Source: Paraphoma chrysanthemicola (Eukaryota; Ascomycota; Dothideomycetes; Pleosporales; Phaeosphaeriaceae). From it: 64,000 bases of DNA. Below, in pieces: positions 43,808 through 55,481 of the stretch; positions within the stretch are counted from its first letter, which is position 1, and every line of letters starts with the position of its first letter. Under the pieces are notes generated by a model, which searched no databases, was not told the DNA's origin, and saw nothing but the letters and a program-made list of their open reading frames with translations. Position numbers and translations under genes: made by a program. The DNA lies in the NCBI GenBank assembly GCA_020744225.1, contig JAGMWG010000009.1, positions 372,001-436,000 on the forward strand, in the 5' to 3' direction.

Positions 43808-44612
43808 TGTGCATGTGCTGGTTTACTTCGCGTCTGTTCACAATCAGGCGATACTTGTTTGGCAGAAGGTATCGCACAGCAGCCACAGCATGCACTCGCA
43901 ATAAGGACTGAGCACCGACAATCCGTGCGAGCCTCACCGCTGGCATCACTCTCGCCGGAGTATGGAGCGCAGATCAATGTCGGTACGGGAGCGGATGGGA
44001 TCATCCCTCCGGTCCTCCAATGCCATTTTACGCCGCTACTCTATGGCAAACGCGCCGCCACTGTCAGCCTTTACCTGGGCCAGCTTTTTCCAGCACTCAA
44101 CAGGATCCCAGCGTGTAAACTGCACTCACTATCTGCTGTTGTATATTTCCGCGTATGGCAATCTCACCAGCGAGTCCACGGCTCTCCATAGACTCAACTA
44201 TAAATACTCCTCTTTCCAGGCCCCATACCTTCTTCTTCCCTACACGGTCTCTCCTCTTTAACCGCGCTGGTTGACCAAATTTCTACCAATCCAGCTACTT
44301 ACTCCCTTGGAACCGAACTTGACCGAGCGTCTCTCGCTCAGCTCGGCTCTGAGAAATCTGACGATTTTGCTTATCTTCAACTGCCGCCCATTCTCGGAAT
44401 ACCACTTCGACTCTAGTCTCAAAGCCGTACCTCTCTGACACCTGGGTGTGAGTATCTTGCTCGCTGTTAATGCAGATAGGCGGTGGCCTGATGGTCAACG
44501 AGAAAAACGATCGATATCGACTCAGCAGAAGGATCTTCTCCTGCCAGCTTCTCCGCCCTTAAACGAACAAAGGTTTCTGATTTTCGAAAGTCAGCTCCAG
44601 AAGCCTGAATCA
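43808..44612. other. intergenic and 5' leader of the coiled-coil gene
   Basis: About 0.8 kb. The last 400 bases are pyrimidine-rich and probably a long leader. TATAAATA at about 44201-44208 is a plausible TATA element. No gene is seen. Confidence 0.4.
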
Positions 44613-46752
44613 ATGACCCGCGATGTTGAGAACCAGGACGAGGTCATGTCGTCGCCTATGAGCGACGTGTTTTCCGTGCAGCGCGCCGAAGTCGAGAAAG
44701 ACATACCGCTCGACGGCCACGATGCCGAGCATGACGTGTCGGCGTGTAAAAACATGGGTAATTCCGATGTAGATACCGCAGGTGTCTCAGTCATCTCGAA
44801 GCTGGCCTCTCCTTTCGATTCGCCAAAGCTCACCGTGGACGATGGTACGAGCGACACGACTCTTGAGGACGGTGAGATTTCAGAAGGCAGAATCAGAAAT
44901 GATGAAGTGGATACCAAGAGCAAGGTCGTCGTCGATAGCAAAGAAGCGGTAAAGACCCTGAAGGACGAGTCGAAGGTGGATCTCAGTTCAGCTACTGCGA
45001 CTGGTGCGTATACCTCTCAAACGTGGCGGGCTGTCTACTAACAGGATTGTAGTGCTGGAGCAAGATGAGGATGAACATATGGATGCCGCTGTCTCCCCAA
45101 AATCCGACCAAATTGCGGCCAGCTCCAATGTCTCCGAGGACCAGTCCGCAACATCTCATCCTGTCGGGGACGGACTTGCTTCCGATAGAGCGGCTGAAGA
45201 CCCAGTCATGCCTAAAGAGAACAAAGAGAAAGAAGAGACGCGCGATGCAGGCGCTGATCAAGGAGACAACGTCGCTATCGTTCACGAAACGAGTGTGGTT
45301 GAAGGAGTAGTCAGTACTGTTAGCGCTCGCAGCGTACCTCCTCACATGCGCCCTGAATACTCACCGGCTGAGCGCCAATCCAGCCTACAGGCCTCAAAGG
45401 TATAAAAAATGATGTTTGAATTGTGTGATCTTCACTGACCAGTGCTAGTACTCGAGTGGTCCGACAGATGTGTCTCGGTATTCAGACCTACCGCGTGCTC
45501 CTCGCCAACCATACGGCCAACACAGCAACTTCAACTACCGTCCAGACAACGACCGAGGGGATCTGGCACGCCTGGGTGCTCAGCTTATGAAGGTTCGCAC
45601 TGAGCTTGACGCGGAGCGTAAGAAGAGCGCCAACATGCGCAAGGTGATCGGAGCTGAGAAGCAGCAAGAGATGGATGCTGCGCTTGTCAGCATGACAACT
45701 GACCTGCTGTCCAAGCAAGCTGAGGCACTATCGTCTAAGATGAGGTTGAAAGCCAAGGAGCGCGAGCTGGCATACCGCGAGGCGCGCATCCAGCAGCTCG
45801 AAGTGTACTTGAGCGAGGGCCAAAAGCAGATCTACCATCAAGATGATGGCGAGCTCGGCGACCGCACCATGGCTGACGTGGATCGCGAACACGAGCGCCG
45901 TCAAGCAGAGCTTAAGATGCAGAAAGTGACAGCGGATATGGAGGGCAAGTTCGCCACTCGTCTTCAGCATTTGCAACTGCGCGAGGCAGCCCAGCAGATG
46001 CGTGAGCAACAGTACAAGGCGCTCATTCGTGGCGAGATCAAATCCGAGCTGAAATGCAGAACCGAACCAGAAATCGAGGAGAAGATCACTGAGACTGCAG
46101 ACATTGAGTACAATCGCGGCTTTGGCGCTGGCAAGGAGGCAGGCCGGAAGCAGGCTGAAGAGGAGGCTCACGAGAGAGGCTTTCTTGAAGGCTATGGAGC
46201 TTGCCACCGTGCTGAGGCTACACTGAGCAAGTTCCGCCAGGGTATAATCTCACGCGACAGCCCAGAGCTTGACTTTATCTACGATGCAGCCCACCCTCAC
46301 AACCCTTTCACCATTGGCGAGAAGATGGGAGTGCTCAGGGGGAAGGGATCCATTGAGAAAGGCCAAGCGGTGGATCTCAATGTTGGCAAGGGCAAGCAAC
46401 CGGTCATTGAGCAGAGGGAACACATTGTGGTTCAGCGCCGTGCCGAAGAACCCGGTCGCAAGTAAGTCATTCTATTCGACTTTCACCTTTGCGTACTAAT
46501 CAGCCACACAGGTTCTCTCCTCCAAGACTGACTTTCGCTAGCGAGCTCCGCGGCCCACAGGCAATGCACAACGGCCATGTGGTGCTTGCCAACAGCTCCG
46601 CTGCTTCTTCGCCTACCGCTACGGCTATGCCTAAGACCAACAGCATGATTGGCGGTGGCGTGCCTGGTGGTACAGGCGAGAGTGTCTACGAGGGCCGGCG
46701 CATCGTCAAGTACGAGGAGACGGAGGAAAGCAACTTGATTGACCTATACTAG
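44613..46752 (+). CDS. uncharacterised coiled-coil protein with disordered acidic N-terminus
   Basis: Exons are 44613-45003, 45053-45399, 45449-46461 and 46512-46752, giving 663 residues; intron 1 carries a perfect CTACTAACAG branch site. The first 250 residues are acidic and low in complexity ('TTLEDGEISEGRI', 'LEQDEDEHMDA'). A motif 'ARSVPPHMRPEYSP' near residue 230 resembles the 'VPPHLR/M' motifs of RNA-associated proteins. Residues about 285-490 form a long coiled coil with a basic, Gln-rich character, followed by a Gly/Ala-rich 'GFGAGKEAGRKQAEEEAHERGFLEGYG' repeat-like block. The C-terminus ends 'ESNLIDLY'. No catalytic motif is present; function unknown. The start could also be the in-frame ATG at 44646. 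Confidence 0.75.
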
Positions 46753-47504
46753 GTTGAGATGTGGGGATATGCAGGACTTGGTAAAGGAGCTGGACTTGAG
46801 CAGTGAAAGAGTGGCGTGTGGAGGATATCATTTGCAATATCGCCTCCGTGGCAAAAGCAACCTTGATCTGATTTGAGACAATCATGCAATTGGAAAGTGC
46901 AATAGCTCCTAACAGAACAATGCCATTGGATAACTTATTAGTGTGTCATACGGCAAGTATAAGTATGCCTGACGGCTACAGTGCTGTCTCATTGTTACTT
47001 CCACACGAGTCAATCACTCCTGCATCTTCCTCGCAAGCTCGCAAGAGTAGAAACTAATATTTTGCAATACGATGGGGCATACCCGGCATCATGACGGATT
47101 TCTGAACATGATGGTGATGATGCATCGAGTTGTCGTGGGCGATTAATGATCTTGTGATGGGGGGTGACCAAGGGACTGGACCTTGGTCCCGAAGTGGCAA
47201 TTACCTCGGCCATGTTGTCATCGAATCACGGGCCGACGCGCATCTCACCACCTGGGACCACCAGCCCCCTCGAGCCGGACCATGGATTCTAAGAATTAAT
47301 CCACCGGGTCACTCACAATCGAATCATACACCGACCGCAGCGTACGTCGTCCTGCCAACTTGAGTGCATCAACTGCGCAGGTGCATTGGCCCAACAGTGA
47401 CGTGCCACGTCCACGCTATCGCGAGCTGCAGTTCCGACATTCCCCACACGCGCCTCCAGCTTCCCGCCGAAGCTCGAGAGGACCGCGCATCCTCCATCCA
47501 CAAT
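46753..47504. other. intergenic upstream of PEX3, with a perfect inverted repeat
   Basis: No gene is seen. GACCAAGG (47166-47173) and CCTTGGTC (47181-47188) form an 8-bp stem with a 7-base loop, about 320 bp upstream of the PEX3 start. Confidence 0.45.
47166..47188. repeat. 8-bp perfect inverted repeat upstream of PEX3
   Basis: The stem GACCAAGG/CCTTGGTC has a 7-base loop. It could be a dimeric factor site or chance; no known consensus is assigned. Confidence 0.5.
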
Positions 47505-49189
47505 ATGATACAGGGCACGCGACGCTGGTTTCGACGGAATCGCACAAATTTTGCTATTGGTGCGGGCGTGCTGGGCGCCGGCTATCTGGCGGGGCAGTAT
47601 GTGCTGGGGAAGTTGTCCGAGGCGCGGCAGCGCATGAGCGACGAGCGCATCGCGAAGGAGAAGTATGGCACCCACCGTAGTATGCATAAAGGGTGGCTAA
47701 TGGTATGATAGTCTACGGAGACGATTCGAACAGAATCAGGAGGACTGCACATTCACTGTACTTGCCATCTTGCCCACCGCTACAGAGAACATCCTCGACG
47801 CGATACCCGTGGAGCAGGTGCTGGAAGAGCTGCAGCGGCAGAAGGCAGAGCGGCTAGCACGCAGCGTGGGACCGAGCGAGATTGGTACATCAGCACCGCC
47901 GAGCATAGCTGAGACGACGGAGGACGATGCCAGGAGTTCGAGTATACAGACTGATGGCTATGTTCACGCCAGCCAGATCGCGACCGAAGGCGAGAGCAGC
48001 ACGGGGCCTGTTGAGGGCAGTGCCGAGGTTACCGACGAGAAGAAGAGCAAGAAGAGCAAGGCGCAGTTGTGGAATGAGATGAAGATCAGCTGTGAGTATA
48101 CTCTGGCACACGGCTGAGACACGAGGAAGCTAACCACCGACGACAGCGATAACACGTGCCTTTACGCTCATCTACACCCTCTCCCTTCTCACACTCCTCA
48201 CACGCATCCAGCTGAACCTCCTCGGCCGCCGCAACTACCTCGCCTCCGTTGTCTCGCTCGCCGCACCACAGTCCGCTACCGAGGGCGCGCGCATCAACCT
48301 CGAGAACAACGATGACGACAACTTCGAGCAGGCATATGGAAACGACTTTGAGACCAATCGGAGATATCTCAGCTTGAGTTGGTGGCTGCTGCACAGGGGC
48401 TGCATGGACCTGATCGAGAAGGTGCGGGTTGCGGTCAAGGAGGTGTTTGGCATGCTGAACCCAAGGGAAGAGATCACGCTGGAGAGGTTGTCAGAGCTTA
48501 CTCTGGAGGTGCGAAAGAAGGTCGAGGGCGCTACAGAGGAGGAGAGGAGGTATGACACACTCCCCACATCCCCGCACCCGTCGCTAAACTCTTCTAGAAC
48601 ATGCAAATGGCTCTCCTTCCTTCTGCCACCGCCAGACCAAGAAGATTACGTCCTTCGCGAATCAGGCATGACTTCCTCCGCCGAATCCACATCACCCACC
48701 ACGACCGTCTCCCTGCGCCGCCTCATTGACGAAACATCCGACCTCATCGATTCGCCCTCCTTCACACACGTCCTCACCCTCCTCCTCGACGCCGCCTTCT
48801 CACATCTAGTCGACACCAAAATCTCTCACCTCTCCTACAAGATCCCGCCTGTGTCGGAAAGCACTGCGCGCGTCCACGAAATCGTCGGCAGCGACGTCAA
48901 AGCCAAAGTCGCAAACAGTCTCGCCGTCTTCTGCAGACAAGCACACAGCATCGGCAGCGGCGCGAATAACGAGTACCTTGCGGCGATCGAGCAGGTCAGG
49001 GATTTGGAGGCCTTTGCGGCAGTGGTGTACTCGAGTAATTTCGAGTTTGAGAGCCCGGAGGGCGCCGTGATAACTAGGCCAGGCACGGCTGAGGGACTGG
49101 AGGGGAAGCCGGCGATTGCGAGTGCGGAGGACAGTTTCGAGAGTGCGTGGGGGAAGGCGTTAGCAAAGGAGGATGGGAAGGACTTCTGA
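47505..49189 (+). CDS. PEX3: peroxisome biogenesis factor Pex3
   Basis: Peroxisomal membrane protein that, with Pex19, inserts other membrane proteins and starts peroxisome formation. Exons are 47505-47662, 47712-48091, 48147-48549 and 48598-49189, giving 510 residues. The N-terminus has a basic stretch (RRWFRRNR) and one membrane segment with 'GAGVLGAGYLAGQYV'. 'ENLRRRFEQNQEDCTFTVLAILPT', assembled across intron 1, is a Pex3 hallmark. So are 'LWNEMKISSITRAFTLIYTLSLLTLLTRIQLNLLGR' across intron 2 and 'VRDLEAFAAVVYSSNFEFE' near the end. Intron 3 is 48 bp and open in frame, so retention would be silent for the frame and should be checked with RNA. Confidence 0.95.
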
Positions 49190-49564
49190 GGAATGGGAAT
49201 GGGAATGGGATTGGGTAGAAGTAGTGTATGATATGATGGGATGTGGAGGTTGTTGATTCTTGAGAGATACCCGAAATTTGACGATCAGACTACATACGCA
49301 CATTCTCTACCTGTTCACTTTTGACTGTAATTTATTGTATAGCAACTTCAATTCCGAGTTTCGGAACGTTGGTGTAAGTAGTCGTGACGTCAGCGCGTAC
49401 TTTTCGTGGTGGGACGCGACTGCCTCCCAAGCAAATTTCAACATTACATTTGCTCCGATAAATGTTCTCATACCTCTGAACGACTCTCTCTACACGGTCT
49501 TTACAATCCGTCTACTATCGCCTAATCAAATTCCGGCTCCAGCCACCCGGACCACACCACTACA
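49190..49564. other. intergenic, nothing recognised
   Basis: A short GGAATG-type repeat (GGAATGGGAATGGGAATGGGATTGGG, about 49191-49216) directly follows the PEX3 stop. The rest is an AT-rich leader of the next gene. Confidence 0.4.
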
Positions 49565-50854
49565 ATGCCAGACAATACCGAAGGCACGTCTCCCTACCCA
49601 GGGAACAATGCTTACGTTACCCTCCTAACTCGCCCATCCTACCTCGCTGGCGCTGTTCTCCTCGCCTACACACTTCACAAACACTCCCCCACCACCCCAC
49701 TCATCATAACATATACGCCCGACACCCTTTCTGAACCCGCCATCCAAGCTTTCAAGCATGAATCCAAACACTCCAACATCATCCTCCATGCCGTCGAGCA
49801 TCTCCGTCTCCCCGACGACGGCACCGAGCACGGCATGGTCGCCGAACGCTTCATCGACACGTGGACGAAGCTACGGGTCTTTGATCTGCATGGCGAAATT
49901 GGAGGAAAGAAATGGGATCGATTATGCTGGCTCGACGCTGATATGATGATATTCTCCAACCCGAGTCCATTGGTCTTCAACCAGGCGAATGATGAGTATC
50001 TAGCCAGCGGCGGTGGCATGAACCTCATGGCTGTCCACACGTGCGTCTGCAACCTCGACCACGACTCCTGGGCTCCAAAGACATGGAACCCCGAAAACTG
50101 CGCCCTCGCAAAACTCACTTCATCCTCTCAATTAGCCAAAGTGGAGCCCCATCCAGAAACTCTATCAAACTTCAACTCGGGCACGTTCTTATACCGCCCC
50201 AGTCCGCAATTAGCAGACTTTGTGCTGCAAAAGTTCAACGACATTGGAAATCAGCGGCTCCGGGCAATGAAGTTCCCAGACCAGGATTTCCTAAACGAAG
50301 CATTTGATGGCCGCTGGTCTAGTTTATCCTGGCGGACTAATGCACTCAAGACATGGCGCTACTGGCACACGAATATCTGGGCCGACAAGCTCGTTGCTGT
50401 GCTGCATTATATTGTCGATAAGCCGTGGGCCGCACGACTGAATCCCGATGGCAGCGCGGGGTATTTGGGCAAAGATGGAGAGACGCATAAATGGTGGTGG
50501 GATGAGTATTCGAATTGGGAGAAGCAGAGGAAGGAGCAAGGCGAGACGGACTTACTGGAGGTGGTTGGGAAGTACACGGCGGGTGAGTCTGGAGAAATGG
50601 GTGAGGAGATGAGGGCTGTCGGGGGCGGAGCACAGGGATGGGCGAAGAAATGGGAGGGAAAGAAGGAGGATGAAGCAACCGGAGATGAAGAGAAGGACAA
50701 GAAAGACGAACAACAGGAATCCTTCGGTGATGGTCCGAGTGGGCCAATACTTAGAAAACCCATGCTCGGCGAGCGCGGTCACGGGCGGGTTGCACGGGGA
50801 CGGGGAATTGGTGGAAGAGGTCGTGGCGAGGGATGGAGTATCATGGAAAATTAG
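49565..50854 (+). CDS. GT8 glycosyltransferase (glycogenin/galactinol-synthase-like) with Gly/Arg-rich tail
   Basis: Intronless, 429 residues, no signal peptide. The N-terminal half is a GT8 fold: 'AYVTLLTRPSYLAGAVLLAYTLHKH' at the start, the metal-binding DxD as 'LDADMMIF' (Asp124-x-Asp126), 'FNSGTFLYRPS' and 'FPDQDFLNEAF'. The late 'LHYIVDKPW' block is the usual His-containing second metal site. This arrangement resembles galactinol synthase and glycogenin relatives in fungi; it transfers a sugar from a nucleotide-sugar donor. Residues about 320-429 are not part of the fold: a charged, low-complexity stretch (KKDEQQE) ends in 'GHGRVARGRGIGGRGRGEG', an RGG-like segment. The acceptor is unknown. 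Confidence 0.85.
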   Translation: MPDNTEGTSPYPGNNAYVTLLTRPSYLAGAVLLAYTLHKHSPTTPLIITYTPDTLSEPAIQAFKHESKHSNIILHAVEHLRLPDDGTEHGMVAERFIDTWTKLRVFDLHGEIGGKKWDRLCWLDADMMIFSNPSPLVFNQANDEYLASGGGMNLMAVHTCVCNLDHDSWAPKTWNPENCALAKLTSSSQLAKVEPHPETLSNFNSGTFLYRPSPQLADFVLQKFNDIGNQRLRAMKFPDQDFLNEAFDGRWSSLSWRTNALKTWRYWHTNIWADKLVAVLHYIVDKPWAARLNPDGSAGYLGKDGETHKWWWDEYSNWEKQRKEQGETDLLEVVGKYTAGESGEMGEEMRAVGGGAQGWAKKWEGKKEDEATGDEEKDKKDEQQESFGDGPSGPILRKPMLGERGHGRVARGRGIGGRGRGEGWSIMEN

Positions 50855-52914
50855 GATCGATGTTTGCTAGAAACTAGCACAGCATCGTTGTAGATGGTGG
50901 TGTATAATCAGATGATATGATAATATAACAAAACTAAGTGTACGAAAAGCACTCTGACCTACAAAAGACCTTATAATCACGCATACTTCATATTCTAATT
51001 CCAACTTCGAGAACAAAGAAACCTATGCCACCTCTGTGCATTCCCAAATCGCAAGATACAATCCCCTCTCCCGAAGGCAAGATTTCGCCGTGGGGAAAGA
51101 GCCAGGAACGGATTGTGGCATGTGGCATGTGGCATGTGAAGTGCTTGTGTTGTTGAAAATTGTTAGATGCGAGTAAATGTGCCCAATACGGAAGCCCATG
51201 ACGCCGCTGCTGTTCATAGCCTAAAATACCATGCGCCGCAGTCACGTACCCTGTGGGCTTCATCAAGAGCGACGGGGGAGGACACGCACACAGTAGTCTG
51301 TGACTTCTACTAGAAGCAATACAGACTTGCTGTTGAATGTGTTGCAAATAGTATATGTTTTGCCGCAGGTCGAAGCCAATACGATACGATGACAAGCCTC
51401 CTTCGTGGTGTTTGAAACGAGTGAACATAATTTGCAAGTGCTGTGATACAAGACATACGCGAATGTGTGCATCCATCTGCTCGCCCAATGTAAAGTAGAC
51501 TCTCCAGTCCTAAGAAAAAGAGCTGAAATACAATGTCGCAAAAAAACAAATCGAAAAGAAGCGTGTAAGAGAAGCGTTGAAAAGCATAAGCGCAAAGTCG
51601 GCCGTTGTATCGTGAAGTGCTGCTGTGTAGTTGGAAAAGACGTATAGGTGCTACTCACATCATCGTATGGGGCGATGTGACTGATGTTGCAATCGTATGG
51701 ATGGACATGGGAGAGTCGACTGAGGAAATAGCAATGGGAGAGTCGATCGTAGAAGTGGTGTTGGGTGACACCTTGTCTTGAGGCGACCTGCAAAGTGAAG
51801 CCGTCAGTGCCTGCACATGCCGAACATCCAGGAGCGGTGTCCAGTAACCCAGTAAAGCGGACTTCGGGCGGGTATAACACAAAATCAAAACGGCCTTTGT
51901 AACGGTGGCTAGAAAGTCCAGCAAAGACGAATGAAAACGTCGGCAGAAGGCGGTATCCAATGAGGGACCAAAAGAAAAGAAAATGGCGAAAGGGTCGTTA
52001 GCGCAAAGTGCTCATCATTTGTATTGATCTTGGTCGGATTGCGTTTCATAAGAAACAGCGACTTGAAGAACGCCTGCCGTGTGAAAGAAATCCTGATTGC
52101 GGCTTGTACGAAAGAAAGCCCTGACACTGGTCAACAATACGAAAGTTACAATGGGCTGAGTGGAGAGAGTGTGAAGATTACCTCAAGAAGAAACCCCTCG
52201 CATGTCTCCTCCCAATAGTCGATGCGTCGCTAACTTGAAAAGATCCTACATACCATCATCTATACAATTGAGGTTGAGCCAAACCCGGGGACGACAACCT
52301 CGATAATATGAGGTAATCAGTGCCCCAAGGTGAGGCTACAGGAGACGTAACATAACAGAATGAGATTATCTGAAATTTCTTCCGAGGCTTGATCCTTTAC
52401 TCCGGCAAGTATATCCAAGGAAGGTTCCGGCCAAGGTTTGGCAAATCCGATCATGGTAGTCCTCAACCTGATGGCGCAACCTCTTGAAGCAAGAGAACGT
52501 GTCTGGCAAGAAGGATATATGGCTCCAATAAGATCACAAGCGTGTCCGGTCTCCGGGGATGGCTCAAATTACCATTGAGTATGTATGGTAACGTTTTCGA
52601 GCTCCAGGCTACGCTTCCGCTTGGAACACAGTGGATTTTGATGCCAGCACAAGATCAAAGCAGACGCCGGAATGGAATGAGTGCTGAGTGAAGACCAAAA
52701 GGCGTCTAGGAAGATACAGCCCGGATCCTCTGCGAGTTTTCCCTAAGACCAGGTCCGTGGACCAGCGCTGTTGCACACTATGAGACTTCTCATTGAGGCA
52801 AGATGTACTGAAACAGACTGGAAGCGTGCATTGGATCACCGATGTGCGGAATAGGTAGTCCTTGGAAGCTACGGACAATCGTAACATGCTGAGACACGTT
52901 TGTGAACTCGGCAC
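50855..52914. other. long intergenic stretch without a recognised gene
   Basis: About 2 kb. A minus-strand frame at 51263-51880 (205 codons) is rich in Cys, His and Ser, lacks any family feature and looks non-coding. A three-copy TGGCATG repeat lies at about 51117-51137. The stretch may contain long UTRs or an RNA gene that cannot be recognised from sequence. Confidence 0.4.
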
Positions 52915-54180
52915 TCAGCCCGGATCTGAGGAGGTAGGCCGGCACTCTTGGTCACTCCACATTCCATGGTTGAACAACGGCAATGGAGGTGAGTATTGAT
53001 CCAGTCCAGGAATGCTCTCCATAGGCCCCAAACCTTGGGGATTGTCCGGAATATTATGGGCGTGGAGTGGACCATAGCCTGGAATGCAGGTATCCATACC
53101 GGGAATAGAGGTTGATCCCGACCAGGAATAGAGAGCATGCTGAGGTACTGGGACGCCATACGGGTCGAATACGGGTGGTACGTACCGAGGTGTCTCAACC
53201 TGCGAGCCTTGATCTGCCATTTGCATCCACCCTGCGCTCCCATCGAATCGTAAATTGGCTTCAGAATGTTCAGTGAGGTCCGGGGTTGAATACTGAGAGC
53301 CAGAGCGAAAGGCCTGAGGGCTTGGAGAGAGGCTGCAATCTGGTCGAGGATCTGACGCGGGAGAAAGGGTCTTCTGTAGCTTGCGAACTTCCGCCTGATC
53401 GAGGCTGGCATCGTGTGAACGCTGTCTGAAGTCTCAAGTGAGCCATCGTTCGTTGCGTAGTCGAATGCATACCTTTTGCCGGGCTGTAATCTCGCAATCT
53501 GTTCTAGCCCTTCGCTCTCGGTGTGGTCAACATGAGTGCACTGTACATCAAGAGTGAGTTGAAGCTTTCATACGATAGCTGTCTATGCTCCAGACCTTTG
53601 CCTTTTGCTTGCGGCATGGTGGACACGCCCCTCGTTCGCGAGTCTTCTTGTATGCCGCCTTTTCTCTCTTGGTCATAGGTCGCTTAGTCCTCGGTCGCTG
53701 CGGGCGGCCGTCTGTGACACTGAAGACAATTTGCTGACCAGAGACCGAGACTGGAGTCGGTGCTCCAATAGTTGAAGCGTCTGGTTGAGTGGTATATGCA
53801 GGAGGCAGTGATGTCCGATCGTAACCGACAACGTTACTGGACGAGAAGTCACTGTGTTGCTGACTGTGACTTCTCACCATGACACTACGCTGAGTTGGAG
53901 TCTCCGAGGCGGTTGAATCATCCACATCGGAAGGAGCTCGTGATGCTTGCGCAGACCGCATCAGTCGCAACTCAGCTGTCAAAAAGTCAATTGCAGCCAT
54001 ATGCTTTCGTTCGCGCAGGTCGGCGCCATCGCGATATCTGCTCCGAAGGGCATCTGATAGAGCATCCGAGCCGACGGGCAATGTGAACTTCAGGCCTGAC
54101 CAAGGCGGCTTTTGGTCACTAGTCCACTCTACCCTCGTGATGGGTAGAGCTGCAGGTGGAGGGCCGGGGTTGACGACCAT
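52915..54180 (-). CDS. putative regulator with half of a Zn2Cys6 zinc cluster
   Basis: Exons are 54180-53596, 53540-53473 and 53425-52915, giving 387 residues. The basic segment 'KRPMTKREKAAYKKTRERG' is followed by ACPPCRKQKAKC (about residues 185-196), matching the CX2CX6C first half of a fungal Zn2Cys6 cluster; its last Cys is supplied by exon 2. The second CX2CX6C half is missing, replaced by THVDHTE. The C-terminal 190 residues are Pro/Ser/Tyr/Gly-rich, as in activation domains. Intron 1 has a weak donor (GTCTGG), but the Cys it restores and the frame support it; intron 2 (GTATGC, CTTCAG) is normal. Probably nuclear; it may bind DNA poorly or act differently from true Zn2Cys6 factors. Confidence 0.7.
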
Positions 54181-55481
54181 GGTGGAAGATCAAGCCTATC
54201 AATTTGGCATTGTTTCGCTTGATCGTGGTTGTTTTGAATGATCTACATGACACATTAGTACTATTTCGAGCACGAAGCAGAGACCAGGTGCGTTCGTAGA
54301 ATGTATCGTCAAGACTTGCGTCACTCTTGAGTGCGACGACTACGTTGTTCTACTGATCTACACTGTGTAGTCTGACCAGGAGACGGGTTCTTTACAGAAC
54401 CGCCAATCGTGGTATACTCACATGTCTAGAGTTGTCAATGCCCTGTAGATCCAGGTAATATGACGAGGTCGTGCAAACCTAGCGAACACGATCTGCGGCG
54501 CATAATAAAGCAAAAGGGCGGGCTGGCAAGTATATACATGGCTGCTTGCGCAGTGCGTATGGACTCCTCATTTCCAGGCAATCGGTAGCTCTAGGCCAGA
54601 AGGCAAACGGCGTCGACGGTGTCCAATTCAGGCATGAGGCTCAGTCATGGCCGATAAGACGGCGTCCGTAAGCGGCTTCCTGAGCTTAATATTCGGTGTC
54701 GCAAGGAGACAAGAAGCGCTACGGCCCCACTGATTCGTCTGATTCGTCGGATACGCGGCATCGTGAGATCTTAGAGCAGCTTTTGTCTGCGACTACTTGG
54801 TGGTGGGCGCATTGTTTTGAAGGACTACGGTGGAGGATGCAGATGGCGCAATGCCGTGGATCTAATTGGCGGAGCCGAGCTCAGCCTGCTGCGACATTGG
54901 GCACAACGACTTGGTGTTGGGCACAAGTGCAGTATCGCTCGTCCATAGAGACATGACTGCGCAGCGATGTCTCAGCTGAAGTTGTTCGAGATTCTTGTTG
55001 ATGTGAGACGTCTTCAATTTCGTGCATCACGTCCATACACGAACGTGCGAAGTGCTTGTGACGCGTCATTGACTCTCACGCAAGACGCGCATTGGGCGTT
55101 TCTTCGTTGTGTGCACCAGGGGCTGCGAAATGTTCAACGAGATTCAATACGTTCTTGCGATTCACGAATATAGATTGAAGGGTTGCGAGATGAGAGTGCT
55201 GAATTGGTGTCTTCCAATGTTACTTCAATGGTGTAAACACACTAGTCCAAGGGTGGCATAGCGTCAAAGCGAACACCACTTCAGCAGTCACGACTCTGGT
55301 CTCATAGAACACGTGACGCATTGCACTTCTCCGTGACTTGGTGTTGAACTACATGAGCACCGAATGGTCTGGGTTCAATGTATGAGGTCGACCCATATAG
55401 TCAGCATTGTCCTCTTTAGCCTCCATGGACTCATCCTTGTCCAGATATGTTGCACCTTCAGTCACCATTCGAGGTCTCGGT
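54181..55481. other. intergenic, no gene recognised
   Basis: About 1.3 kb with short frames only. Small direct repeats (TTGGGCACAA twice near 54897-54925) are the only structure noticed. Confidence 0.4.

Noticed and set aside
48550..48597. Retained reading of PEX3 intron 3 as coding
   Set aside because: The 48 bp are open in frame, but they have a GTATGA donor, a CTAAAC-like branch site and a TTCTAG acceptor, and they would insert a Pro-rich stretch inside a conserved Pex3 region.
51263..51880. 205-codon minus-strand open frame
   Set aside because: Cys/His/Ser-rich composition typical of translated non-coding DNA and no recognisable domain.
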